Source: Amborella trichopoda
Taxonomy: Eukaryota; Streptophyta; Magnoliopsida; Amborellales; Amborellaceae
Direction: 5' to 3'
Length of the DNA: 64,000 bases
NCBI RefSeq assembly: GCF_000471905.2
Contig: NW_006500353.1
Span: 2,188,918 to 2,252,917, forward strand
Shown here in pieces: positions 45,002 through 58,600 of this stretch (within the stretch, counting starts at the first letter, position 1; every line of letters begins with the position of its first letter). The notes below the pieces were generated by a model, which did not search any database, was not told where the DNA came from, and saw only the letters and a program-made list of their open reading frames with translations. The position numbers and the translations under genes are program-made.

Positions 45002-45374
45002 TGAAAAACTTTATATAGGATTAAGGCCCTGAACAATCAAATTAAGTTGCATCTCAAATTTTCATTACAAGAGGTCATTTCAATGTTGAAAAACCTCCTC
45101 AATATGTATAGACGTGAAAGAAAAAATAGATTTTAAGTCCAAGAAATAGTGCATCTTGTAATGCATTATCAAGACTGTCACTTCCCAATATTTTCGATGT
45201 TTATTGATCTGCTCAATCTACCTATCTTTGAAGCTTTAAATTTTATAATCAGAAATGAAAATAAATTTCTAGACAATTGTAAGATATTCGCTACTGAAAG
45301 TTCATCTTTCGACACTATTTGGAGGTACTCCTTACTTTGATTGTTAGGGCCTTAACCTTATATAAATCACTCCC
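45002..45374 (+). mobile_element. MITE family A, second of two tandem copies
   Basis: 373 bp, same orientation as the copy before it. Begins tgaaaaactttatataggat, ends ccttatataaatcactccc. Left flank tttaaataa (44993-45001) and right flank ttaaaataa (45375-45383) agree at 8 of 9. The two copies differ clearly in sequence, so this is a second insertion at the same target rather than a recent duplication. Confidence 0.8.
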
Positions 45375-45782
45375 TTAAAATAATATGGTGATTCTTAGGT
45401 GAAGCTTAAAATTACACACCAAAACTCTCTTTCAAACAACTCTTTTGCCAGAGGAAGCAAGTGTCCACCATTCTCCCATGAACACGCTATAAGCATTAAA
45501 AAGACATTGGTGACATGCATTCTTGCTCCTAAGATGAAATTTAGTGCTTCTTTTTATAGAATGCATTTTTTTATTGAACTAATTTATATTCAGGGGTCAC
45601 CCACAGAATATACTTCTTTCCCATTGTTCATAGTCAAGCAGAAGTGGAGCTGTATGAAGGGGTCGCTCCCCACATCGGGTTCTCTAATTTGATTATAAAC
45701 TTGCCCGGATGTTGCAAAAAAATTAATGGAAAATTTATCCAAATATGCCTAAAATTTGAATATGTATCATTACTAAACATCT

Positions 45783-45905
45783 TTTTTTGTTTTGGTGAAT
45801 CAATGAGGAGAAGGCCCCTACCATTCATAAGAATTGAACCTAGGACCTAACATTGCAAATCGTCAAGAGCTAACTAATTAAACCCCAGCTCTTTTCCTAA
45901 AAAAA
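45783..45905 (-). mobile_element. tRNA-derived SINE copy
   Basis: Read on the minus strand: a tRNA-like head with box A-like taattagttagctcttgac and box B ggttcaattc, a short body, and an A-rich tail (caaaacaaaaaaag). This is the build of plant tRNA-related SINEs. Confidence 0.55.
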
Positions 45906-45926
45906 AAGCTCTATTAATATTTTTTT

Positions 45927-46414
45927 GGGAAAGGTTTCTATTCTGCCCCTACAGCATAGAAGACCTATGCTTCCTCTACCATTCCACAATCCAATTTTGA
46001 TCAAATGAGTCACTCACCGTTTGATCACAGATCCAGTATTTATTTTTAATTTTTTAATACAAATTATTTGGGTATGAAATTTGGTGTGTTTCATCATCTC
46101 ATTGGAACACACCTATAAAAAAAATATATTAAAAATAATTTTTCGATAAAATATAATGATCAAAAGACCTCTTGAAGCTTTGAAGAGTATTTTGGTCATT
46201 TATTTTATTGAGAATATTTGTTTTATATTTTTTAAAAGCACAGGTTTAATGGAAGATTGGTAGCTCAAAATTTGATGTCAAAATATTTTACATAAAAAAT
46301 TAAAAATAAAATAATGTAAAGGCAGAACATTGTGATTGGAGCAATCTTAACACTCCATTCAAAAAGGAGGATTGGAAAAAGGGGAAAGGTTTTATATTGT
46401 ATGGGAAGCGTAAC
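45927..46414. mobile_element. MITE family C, second copy
   Basis: Shares order and words with the 514-bp copy at 22496: acagcatagaagacctatgc, gtttgatcacagatcc, tatgaaatttggt, cattggaacac, tattttggtcattt, acattgtgattgg. Ends are worn and the target duplication is unclear. Confidence 0.55.
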
Positions 46415-46424
46415 TTGCCTTTTT

Positions 46425-46520
46425 TTTTACTTGATGAGTTAGTGGGGAGAGCCGTTACTCTTTGTAGGTGGTATTGAGCCTAAGACATATCGTTGCAAAT
46501 TGTCAAGTAGTAGGCACTTT
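46425..46520 (-). mobile_element. tRNA-derived SINE copy, worn
   Basis: Same orientation and body as the SINE at 45783 (gacaatttgcaacgatatgt, then ctcaatacc as a worn box B), with a poly(A) tail (tttttttttt on plus). Box A is not clear. Confidence 0.45.
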
Positions 46521-48184
46521 TTTCTATGCATTATTCGGTTACAAGTATGTCATTTGCAACCCTAGAATATGCACTATTACCATGCATCAAGTTGTTATAT
46601 TGTGATATAACCGACATGCACTAATTCACATTCCACAATATAAGGATGGAGCATGATACAATTTGCCTTCGGCGAGGTCACGATTAACGGTGGCAATGTA
46701 CCATGTGGCCTAAGCCGGCCCAAAAACACTTGGGCGGGCCTGAGGGCGAGGCCATTACAGCCCGCGGGGTGGGGCAAGACCTGGCCCAGCCCAACCCCTT
46801 CTCCACGGTAACTTTCTATGGCTTTTTATTCCACTGCCCTTAGCCTTGCCCAGCTCTTTTTTGGCCCAGTCCGAACCCATTTTACTTCTTGTAGCCTATT
46901 AAGAAGGGCATCTAGTCATCTAGGGATCTTGGCCCATTTTACTTCTTGTAGCCTATTAAGAAGGGTATCTAGGGATCTTGGCGTGATCGTACTATGAAGT
47001 TAATACATTTCCATACATTTCCACCTGTATAACGAAACGGAACGGACACGTGCATGTTCATACATTGGCATATGAAGTTAATACATTTCCACCTGTATAA
47101 CGAAACCGACACATGTTCATATATTGGCATAGTTGTACATCTACTGTATGCCAAAAACAATCAATCTTTTTCATTTTAACCACTATGCAAAAGAACCTTG
47201 AGCAAAGAAACTAAGAGCCATTATTTGTTCAAAGGCCAAACCAATGTTCTAAAACTCGAATTGGTGGAGTGGATCATCCAAATTATTCGTGCCAGATCGT
47301 TAGATCGGAAAGATGCAGATTGGTCTAAATTGACAATCCAATAAATATTTAGGACTAAAATGAAAAATTAAAATTAAAATTTGAGGTTTGAAGTGAATAT
47401 TGTGTGTTTCGAGTGGGTGTTTGGGGGAGGTAGGGAAGCATTGGTTCAATTCAATCCCAACCAATCCCCGGTCTAGAACGGTGATTCAAATCCGAATCAC
47501 AAGGTTTTCAAATGGGCAAAACAAACCAAAAAAAATAGACAAACTTCTCCAACACCAGAATATTTGAGACCAATACCCGCAATTCCCGCTGTTTTTTTTT
47601 TCCTCCTTTTTGGCAGGGGAATATTATGAAAAACCATCAAATGAGTCAACAAATACAAGCACTTCTCAAGGCTATCAGACTTGTCTCCTCTCTTCAAAGA
47701 GGAGAAATGTAGTTGGATATTATCCAGAAAGATCTACCTCTTACAGAATTGACAAAAAAAAGGGAGTATTGATTATCAAACCGTTTCATCCATCTAGAAA
47801 ATAGAATGGAAACTTTCTTATGTATCAAAACATAAGTATTTCATTGGTCCATATGATTAAGCAGCAAACCAATCAAAGGTACCGAAAAAAAAAATGCTTC
47901 AAAATCCAGATTGCTACAAAAGCTGAAGCAAAAATAAGGCAAACATAACCATTTTTTTTAATCACTCAAATAGCATTTCTAATCTCCAAACTTAATATAG
48001 GAAACAGCAGATTCGTAATACATTCCTTGAGCCAAAACTTCTCCAATACCATGTACTCACATGTTGCACCACCCAATTACTCAAAATGCTGCTAAATTAT
48101 AACCCAAGGGCAGCAAAATCTAGAGAAAGATAGAGAGAGAGAGAGAGAATACTTACCTTACCTGTTAAAACCTCCAGCTAACAT
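46521..48184. other. Intergenic downstream of SR45
   Basis: No gene. Two tandem duplications: 57-bp at 46876-46989 (cccattttacttcttgtagc) and 78-bp at 46995-47140 (tgaagttaatacatttcc). 46690-46800 is ggcccaa/gggcg-rich, perhaps a hAT-like remnant. The SR45 3' untranslated region is expected just below 48185. Confidence 0.45.
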
Positions 48185-49625
48185 TTAATTGGGTTTTGGT
48201 GAGGGAGAGCTACCGCTACTACTCTTGCTACTGCTTCGTCCTCTACCAGGCCTAGAGAGAGAGATTATGGCATCAATAACAAAGAAAATCAGGAAATCAG
48301 GACTGGAGAAGAGAAAATGAGATTGCCCCACTGCAAAACAGTCACCTTCTAGGACTGCGGCTTTTAGACAACCTCCTGTTTCCCTGTGGCATCATCATAA
48401 ACATATGAAAACAAAGCTTGCACCTAATATTTAGCAAATTTATAACATTATGCAATATATTATGCCAAGAAAAACAAAAAACATGTAACACATGGAGTTA
48501 AACAAACCCTGCGGGGGCTTGGCGATCCAGATGAAGATGAGGTGGACCTTCCACGTCGTGGAGGTGCTGCCCTGCCCCTACTATTCATGCCAAAAAGCAA
48601 ACAGAACAGAAATAAACATCAAACTCCATAAGCTGGATAACAGTTGTACGGTAGATAGAGATATTGACAGAAGAAATGCCTTTTTCTTTTTCTTTTTTTG
48701 ATGATTGACAGAGATCATATTTTGTCTAACTGCTCCAATAAGTAGGGGTGTCAACTGTCAATAACACAAGCCAGGTCACAAGCCGATTCAGCCTGGCTTA
48801 TAATGAGCCAAGCTTGAAGAATATTTTTGCAGCTTGACAAGCTTAGCCAAGCAAAGCTGCAGAACTCATTTATTAATCAAGCCAAGGTCGAGCTGAGGCA
48901 ACTTCGTTGAATATATTAGAATTAGTATATATGGTATATTATATGGAATTAGTATATATAGCAATATAACATTTATGCATGACATTTGGAAAAGCACAGG
49001 TAGTGTAGATGCATGCTTATGTTGGGCATGATTATAGACGCTTGTTTTGGCTCAATTACCAGCTTGCTTATGGCATGATTTGGCTTCTCCATGGGCTTGC
49101 TTAAGTAAACAAACCAAACCAAGCCAAGCTCACGCTTCCCTCCCCTAAATCAAACCAAACTCAACTGGGTGGTACAAGCTCTAGCAAAGCTCAAGCCACG
49201 AGCAAGCCCATCCTCCAGTCATGCAAGCCAAGCTTGAACTTGACCAAGTTCAGCTGGGCCTGGCCTTTTGACACACCTACCCATATGAGACAGAGGGAGA
49301 AAGTTTATACGTGACAGAGAGAAAGTATATGTGGGGAACAGATTATATTACTGAATTGACCCTTCTGAGAGGACTGAAGGGCAAAGTGGACACAATATAT
49401 GAAATACTGAGTTACTGCTGCCCCTTCCACATAGAGAGAGAGAGAAGTTCTAATGCCCAGCCATGGGTGGAGCGAGATAAAGTGGATGGATTATTCCCTT
49501 TTGTGCTCTCTNNNNNNNNNNNNNNNNNNNNACGTAGAGAGGAGAAGAAGTACGTACGTACGTACCGACGACCGACGTGGTGGTAGGACGAGAGTAAGTA
49601 GGTAGTGTAGTTATTCCTTTCGTTC

Positions 49626-49680
<55 letters not shown>

Positions 49681-52600
49681 TACCTAGTCTGCAAATTAAG
49701 TAGTTTTTTTATCTGAACAAGAAGAATATGGAGTTTCTGAGAACAGTTGTAACGCCCAAGCGTAGGTGGAATGAAATGAAATCGATTGGCTATTCCCTTT
49801 CATGAGTGGTTTTATCTAATATATATGCAAATTAAGAACTTCATTATTTGGCTAAAAAGAATATGAAGTTTATGAGCGGCTACATGCTCAATTTTGCTCG
49901 TTCTTACCTGCGAGGAGAGATGGATCTTGAGCGAGAGCGACCTGGCCTGCGAATTGGAGAGCGACTGCGACGACGTCCTATGGGAGACCTCCTAATCGGA
50001 CTACGCGCTCGTCTGGGAGGTGACCTGAAAAATTAAACAGCTTCTATGAGAAACATCACATGTACGAGAAATATTGCAAAAGTGTTTTTCTTATCAATGA
50101 AAAACTAATATTACAAAAACATAGTTTCAGAAAAGGTGACTGATACAATAATTACTCATGCACTCCAAATAAAATTTAAAAGGTCCTTTAGAAAGTAAAA
50201 AAGAAATGGACAATACAACTTGGAAAAGGTCACAAAAAATTTCACGAAGTACATAAGTGGATACCAACAAATCCCACTCCATACACCAGATAATGGTTAT
50301 TAAAAATCCCTTAAGCTTTAGTCTAGAGGTAAACATCCGGCTTGCATGAAGAATTTGAACCTAGGAAGTTGTCCCCAAAACAAATCATACCTTCTTAACT
50401 AAAAGAAACACAATATACTTACAGAATGGAACATAATATACTTACAGAATGTGTGCGTTCAGGAAATTTCAAAGGACTACTACCTACTGTACCTGACTTA
50501 ATAATATTCTATATCCCATACAGTGAGAAAGTAACAAAAAGGAATCCACAAAAAGATAGTCATAGCCCTCCAGCTACCGCCAAAACAAACAGCAACATGC
50601 GAAGGTCAATTACTACCAGCCAAAATTAACCAGAATTCCATTATTCCAGCTTACCGCCTTCTCAAAGGAATAGGAGAACGCTTGCGGCCAACTGGACTGC
50701 CTCTACCTCTTCGTGGAGAAACCCTGTCACGAACAAAACTGTTTATTCACATTGAAACAACCAATTCCTAAGAACATGAACGCTGATAAATGGTTGCAAA
50801 AGCTGACTATAAAAAGGGACAACAAGAAAACTATCCACCATTGGATCAATCACCATCCATGATATGTTGGATGGTCTCTCACACGAACGAGCACTATCTA
50901 TTAGAACATGGCCCCAATTGAATGTGTTCATGGCCCCAATTGAATATTTTCCTAGCCCATTGGACTGGCACATTTCCTTGCATTAGGAGAAAACCTCCCA
51001 TATAAGGAACTAAAGGAACCAGATGATCCAGACCATCAACATTTGATGAAATGGACAGAAGAACATAGAGAGAGACCCACCATTGAGGTATCATGACCAG
51101 TTCCTATGGCTCGTACTCTATTCATCAGCATCCATCATTTCATAGACTTTGATGACCCCAATGGACTTCAGTCCTCTATTGGCCGTCGAATTTAGTATGC
51201 TTCATTGACTTCAACAACAAGAATGGCCACCTAAATGAACCATTCTCCATTGGAATTATGAAAACCAGTCCATTGTGGCCACCACCTTCAATGGGAATGG
51301 TGGATGGGGATGGGAGAGTAGGGCACACCATTAGGATCATACCCATTTGTGGGTTTTACCATGAGATCACATTGGAGTAATCGACTGTATGCTCATGGGA
51401 CTGCAGTATAGCATACTTCATCAAATAACATAGCCAATAAGAATGGACAACTGACCGAATAGGAGACCTGTGCCTTCGATGAGCAGGAGATGGGGAGCGC
51501 CGTCTAGCGGGAGAAGCAGGTCTTCTTCGAGGTGGAGAGTCACCACGACGGTAAATGGGAGACTCCACTCGGCGACGAGGAGGAGGAGAGTTGTTGCGTC
51601 GACGAGGGGGAGAATCAGCAGGCCTGTGCCGAGGGGATTCCCCCCTCCGCGGGCCAACAGGTGATCTCCTTCGAGGGGATGGTTGTGGTTTGCGACGTGG
51701 CGAAGCTGCAAAGCAGGAGAGCGAAATGCCACGTAAATCTTTGCAAGTGACAAGTCAACCAACTTGTTTTGTTTTTACTTTGATCTTCCATAAATTGACC
51801 AATTATATGGCATTTCTATGTTGAGTGTATTGGGACATGGAAAGTATGCAAACCTCTTGAAGACAGCCTTGAAACTCTAGAAAATGGAAAGGGAAGAAGG
51901 GTGAGGGAAAAGGGAAGAGGAAGAAAAAAGAGGGTGGGGGAGGGTATTCTTTGGGAAAGCGTGCCACTATACCGTGAGGTTAAATCATATTTTTTGTGAA
52001 GCAGAGAGAGAGAGAGAGCGAGAAAGGGAGTCAAATAGAGGACTAGAGAGTTTGGAAAGTGTGCAATACTTGTGTGGAATCAAAATATATTCTCAATCAA
52101 GCAAAACGGCAACTGAATGCAAGGTACAAATCAAAACTGCTATTTTGCCAAATGATGGAAGCAGAAATGTCGAATTGAACTGGATTTCAGACCAATCAAT
52201 AAACAATCGTAAAAGGCAAACTAAATTTTCAACCTAACCTTCAATTCAAATATTGAGACATGTCTACTTCCACTATATACATTTCTTTTTATGGTTTGAC
52301 TAATTGCACTAGGTGAACCAGTGCATCAAACCCTTGCAATCAAATTTACAATAAAAATATTTTGAAAGCAATAACTGTAAACTTAAGGAATAAATTTTAT
52401 TCATCATAGTGTTCCCGGACTCAGCTTCGCCCTATGGGCAAGGCAAGTTTCACTGTACACCAAGAATATAGACCATATTATAGTATGCCTCTTTTGACTC
52501 AAAAAATTCAAATATTTTGTTGGGTTGTACGCATGGTTACCCTCACTACATTGGGAATTCCAGCCTTACATACACCACCTAATTTTTATTTTTTTATTAT

Positions 52601-55600
52601 AGCTAAACCTTTCAAGGTTAAAAAAAAAAAAGAGCCAGGATGCCAAAAAGGGAACCCCTAAGGATCGATCCGAGATCCCTTCGCTGATGGAGCTACCAAA
52701 GGCCGCTCAGCTAACCGAAAAGCCATTTCATGCTTAGCGTCAAGAAAATGGGCAGTTATAATATATGTATCTGTTTTTATGGTCTTTATTTTTTTGTCTT
52801 TAAACCGGACTGGACTCGGGCGAGTTACTCAGGTGACCGAGTAACTTACCTCAGCCAAGGGCAAAGTTCCTTGGCCGAGCTGAGTCCAAAAACACTGTTG
52901 GTCATTGAAATGAATCACTTACTTTCCCTTGGACGCTGCACTGCATCCTTTTCAACTTCTGCACCAGTACTATCCCTTGGAGGAGGTTCTCTTTTCAGAG
53001 GACCTGCTCCTGCCTTGGGTGGTGGTGAGGCCTTCTGGCGTGGTGGTAGGGTGAACCGTGCCCGAACAACATTCCCATCAATCTGACTCTGAATTGGAAA
53101 GAGAAGGAATTCAGTATGCCAATAATTTCCATACTTCCATTAACCTCTTTCTAATAGTTAAACCTGAGATTACCCCATCCATGTAAAGAAGAGCTTTTTC
53201 AGCATCAGCTCTTGTCTTGAACTCAACATACCCATAGCCTCGTGGCAACTGGACCTGCAAGCACAAGACCACATTGTCACCTACACATTCTCATCTTAGA
53301 GCATTTTTTCTCATGAACACGTTGGAATGATATTACTATTCTTAAACTTACAGTTCGGTCCATTGTGAGTTCCACATTAACCACTTCACCAAAGTTACCT
53401 ATGCAGTGTGGCAGAAATAAAGTTCAGTAGTTTAAAATTGCAAGAAACAACTTCAAAACTGACAAAACTCATAATGTTATATAATGATATGCAAACCTAG
53501 AAAATCGATATCTGGGAAGTGTTCCATAACTATCCACTAAGATTTTGAGACACAAAAACTCAAGAAAAATATATTAATTTACATAACTATAGCTTAGTTT
53601 GTTTTCATCTGCCTGATAAGAAGATTTTAAAATTGAGAAACATAGAATACAAAGCACATTTATCTTTGTGATTGACAGGATATAAAGCATCTTTCTACAC
53701 ATCAAGAGAGATATAAGGTGCTATAAAAAAGAGTTGGAGGAGAGATGTAGGATTAGGTGCTTCGGGATGGATTATTCATTCTACATAAAAAGCAAAAAAA
53801 ATTTGAGAAAGATCAAAAAGAAAATATTAAACTCGCACACATCAAAAAAGTGAAAAAATCAGATAAGCTTACTGAATATTTCTTTCAAATGGGCTTCATT
53901 CACATTTCTAGTGAGTTGGTCAATGTGGAGGACCACTGACTCAGGGACTGGAGAGGCTTTCCTGTTCATATGTAAATATGTTAGGGATCCGGGAATATCA
54001 AATCTTAAAATAACATCTTTAGAACAACAATGACTGGGCCAATTAATTGCAATAGCATCAAAGACGCAGCAACCAGGATAATTAAATACTTTGTAGTTTA
54101 GCAAAGCAATATCTCCAAATACAAAGACTGGTATAATTATGGCAAAAAGAGTACTAATGATATTAGATAAATAAAGAAAAGGACGAATAAACTAATTAAC
54201 AGTATTTTTTTGTTCCTTCATTTCTATGATTATGGGCTCTTTGTACTTTTATCGCTGATATGGAGCCAAAAGTAATATTGTCATACAACTTCAGAAAAGA
54301 ACATTGGTTCTGCACACCATGTAGATACACCTCGTAGACTGCATGCTGAAGAGCTTCATATGACACAGGGGATTACAGATAGAAACAACCCATTCTCAGC
54401 CATGTTAAAAATCAAACTTCAACACAAGCCCAAGTATAGGGGTCTGTCAAATACACCAATAACATTGAACGTTTTTCGAGACAAACCAAACTCAACAAAG
54501 ACTTCCCAAAGTTTGAAAAATTCAAACAAGTGTCCATAGGTTCAATGAAATAATTCCAAACAAGATTATGACCAATAAATAGCCTCTCAATTTGGAGCAT
54601 TAACCTAGCCCACAAGGTAGCAGGATTGAATCTTACAGTTTCCTATCCAAAACTAAGGAATGACCTTCTATTTTATCCCTCCATGGCCCTTCTAGACTTC
54701 CTCCAGATTTGGCTTCTTGTTTATTTCATCTCACCCCATGCTCCTACCTCCTTTCCTGTCTAGTTTCTAGTACAGGTAACCTTCCTCGATCACTTTCAAC
54801 TACCAAATCCTAGCACCCCAGGCCATCTCCCCAACAAAGTCCCCCTTAATCTCTCCCCCCACTTCCAGCAGGCATTTTGGGTCTGCTTCCATCCCCCCAC
54901 TCCAAGGAATCAACCCTCAACAGCTCAGTTTCTGCACCAAGGATGCCAGGATAAAAGACTCTTCTAGTTCTGATAGAATCTCATTACTAGGTGGACTTTG
55001 ACGAAAACAAAAAACTGGAAAGGGCCAAGGAGAACATCTGCACTTTTCATGGGTTTTAAATACGCTATAGATTTGCCAAGCAAATCTGCCAAGCCATTAG
55101 GAATAACGCTACAATGGCAGGTAAATGTCACAGAGAGATTAACACTCCCTTTAGTAAAGGCTATGAGAAGGTCACGGCTTCAAACCAGGCCTCTCAACAT
55201 CTGCCCACGCTAAACAAACACTAATAGAAGCATTGTGCTATCCTTTGTGCAAAGCCATCTGCCTCAAGTTCTTGTTCACCAAATTGACGGCCCCCTCTCT
55301 CCCATGGCCTGTCAAGCTTGGCAGAGGCATCCATGTCAATGGGAGGCCCGTCTTGCCTAGAAGGCCTCAGGAGGCATCTGGTCCTAGCATCCTATCGTCA
55401 TCTTCAGTCCACATAGGACACTATGCAATGACGAACTTTTTGCTCAGATGTTTTGATGGTTTAAGGTGGAAGTTTTCTGAATTGAATTAAATACCAGACC
55501 AGGAATCTTGGACTGGAGCCCAACATGGATGCATTTGTGTGCAATAAGAGCACCACATAAAATCCGTCTTATCCTAGCCACAGGCCCCTATGTGAAGGAG

Positions 55601-58600
55601 AAATAACACAGTTTAAAATATCTCTCAAGCACAAGGCCAGCACTTTGGATAAAATTCCATGGGAGCTGTTTAGCAGGCTTACGGGCCAAAAATCTTTGGG
55701 TTCTTCAGCCGCATCCATCTTAGGAACCAGATCAATGAAGCTGGAGTTCAGCCCTCTATCCACAATGGCCCCTGAAAAAAATCTGTGAGAAGTGCTAAGA
55801 AATCATGACAAGTGTGTCCCTGAATTTGGGGAAGAGGGCAACAAGAAACCACTATGTCCCAGCGCCTTCTCTTGACCAAGCTCCGCCACTCCTTCAGATT
55901 TCTCCTTCCAAGAAAGCTCTCTAACCGCTCTGCCTGATCTCTAGGTAAGGAGAAGAGTGGGAAACTGGATATACTTGGCCTAACATACCTTCTGCAAGTT
56001 GCTTGAAATGACATTTCCAATTTCTTGGGGGTCCTTATAGGTTCCATTTCCCACTTTGACCAGGCAGTTGTGTTCGCTTCCCTGCAACAGTTGGCAGTCC
56101 AATAAAGTAGGCATTGTCAATATATCCTTCTTTAATACGTTAGACCCTTGATCCCCTCATATTTGAGGGTGAACTGCTACTCTCTTGCCTCCTCCTTCCG
56201 AGCTCTCCGGAATCTCCTAGTAGGGATGCACAGGAATCATGAGAGCAAGTTTTGCACTTTGGCTTCTCAAGAAATGAGAACCTGAAGCCTCCAACCTCCC
56301 TCCTAATGGAAATTCAGTTACCCTGTTTCTTAAAAAGTTTACCTCTCCCTGTTTTTCTGCTTTTTGTATCCTTTCTCTATCTCTAACTCAGAGATCCTTT
56401 CGCTCTCTAACCATGCTCTTTTTCTCTAATCATGCCCTTCCTCTATGACTCCTCTTTCTTAATTTGACCTTTCTCTATCTAAATTCTTCCCACCAAATGT
56501 GCCCTTTCTCTAAGTCCTCTCTCTATCTGAGTCCTTACTCTCTCCAACCTCTCTCTCTCTAACTGTGCGATTTCGCACTATAACACCTCTCCCTAGCCGA
56601 GTTTTTTATCTCTCTAATCCTCTGTAACCATGCCTTTTCTGTATCTAACTCATTTTTCTCTCAATCCAATGCCCTTTTCTCTAAATCGTCTCTCTGATAG
56701 TGCTAAAAGTGCAGTTCCTCTCCCCAAGTCCATTTTTTCCAAGTCCATTCTCTCTCTAAATGTTCCCTTACTGTCTCTAAACATATTCTCTCTCTAAGCC
56801 TCTCTCTAACAGTGCCCTTTCTCTCTCTAGCTCCATTCTATGTACTATATCTCCTATTAACTCCTTTCTCTCTCTAATTGTGTCCTTTCTATCTCTCTAA
56901 CTGTGCCCTTTTCTCTCTTTCTTCTATCACTCGAAGTAAAGCAGTGAAGCCTGATATATGTGAAGCTTTGTTAGATCTCTGTGAAGCCTAATCTCTGCAC
57001 ACTTCGAATCTCCACTTTTCAATTACCAAATGCCCCTAAATGAAAAAATAAAATCAATAACAGAGCGATGTTTGAGTTGAGTACTGCAATTTTATGAATA
57101 TCTCCTTCCAGCATATCTCCAAAAGAATGAATCCAAATGCCAAGGACCTTGACAAAAGGGATGCCTTTCTACTATTTCTATAGTGTGGACGGATCCATAT
57201 ATCTTTTCAATTTACATCTTAGTTTGTCATTTTTGATAATGCAATGTACCTCACCGTTTGTCTATACCCAGGGCTACAACATGCTATATAATTAATTCCT
57301 TATCTTTTTTTTTATGATAATTTACAAAATCGCCAATCTTGTTATCTGCCAAAAGATAAAAGAAAATTCATTGATAAAAGAAAAAAAATCTGAATAGAAA
57401 GGGCTTGCAAATAAGTAGAAAAAATAAAGTGTCTGAAGCTCTCTACTTAAAACCTGAACAGCCATTGTGGACAAGCAACATTCTTATTTATTAGATAAGA
57501 GGAAAGGAATTTACTATGAATCAATCAATACACAAGAAATCGCTATTCTACTTCAAATGAAATGCAGAAGAATACAACAAGAGTTACCCTAGAATGTGGG
57601 AACCGCATATGTTTGGTTTGGTCGAAGATATGTAGGCTCAGGGTAGACAGGACTTTTTTTCCTTTTCTTAAAAACTTAATTAAACAAACAGGATATTAGT
57701 TGTTAGTCAATGAGGACCATTTACATAAATGACAAAGGGAATAATCGGAGTTTTTGCCAAGGGATTCTTGGATTATGTGCTTTTGGGGACATGAACCCTT
57801 TCATTGTGAATAATACAATTTCCAATTTATAAATTTCAACATGATGTACACAAAGAAAGATGAGATAATGGACTGCTAGAAATTAGCAATATGGCCTCCT
57901 AGACAATACATGGACGCTTCCAAAAATCACATGCAACAAGATTAACCTAATGCCACAATTCCTTCCCCATAAAGAGTTGCAATTTTTGGAGGCACTACCC
58001 ATTGAAATCTTTTGAGAAGAGTGAAAGGAGACATGCGACAAAGTTTCATAAGTATGTGTAGAGAAGTAATTGGCAGAAGATGGATTAAGATGAACATTAT
58101 TTCCCTAGTCCTAATTACACAGTAGTTCATTAGAGCCCAAAGAAAGAGGCAAGGAACCGCAGCAATCTGATATGCCCCTAGCGAAGTGGCATGAAACCAA
58201 ATCTTGCAACCTAGGACCTGTAGAGAAGTGGGATTGCCTGAGAAGGAATTTGATACTGCAAATACACATCATGTGTGGTTAATAAAAGTTGTTAATACCA
58301 CTAGGGAGAGGGCAAGAGTACTATACTTCAAAATCTTAAACTCATGGTCCCACTTGTCCCTATAGAGTAAGTAGGTATTTTCTTAATATTACAACATAGA
58401 AAAGCAGGGGGGACCCAGGTTTTGGAGGATTACAAATGGAACAGAGGGAAATTGGGAGATTGTTGGCTACGCTTAATAGATTGTATGTATCATGAAGGAA
58501 ATTTGAGAAACTGTTAACTCTATGAAGACTTCATCCAATATGTTTGTAGGGCATCCAATAAAGGTACTAATGCATTAGCCTTGTCTAAGTTGAGCACATG

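Noticed and set aside
50310-50390. tRNA-like or SINE sequence
   Set aside because: Box A-like and box B-like words are in opposite directions, so they cannot belong to one promoter.
51421-51762. Long open frames on several strands around 51.4-51.8 kb
   Set aside because: Shadows of SR45 exon 7 (51456-51705), caused by its SPRRR-type codons.
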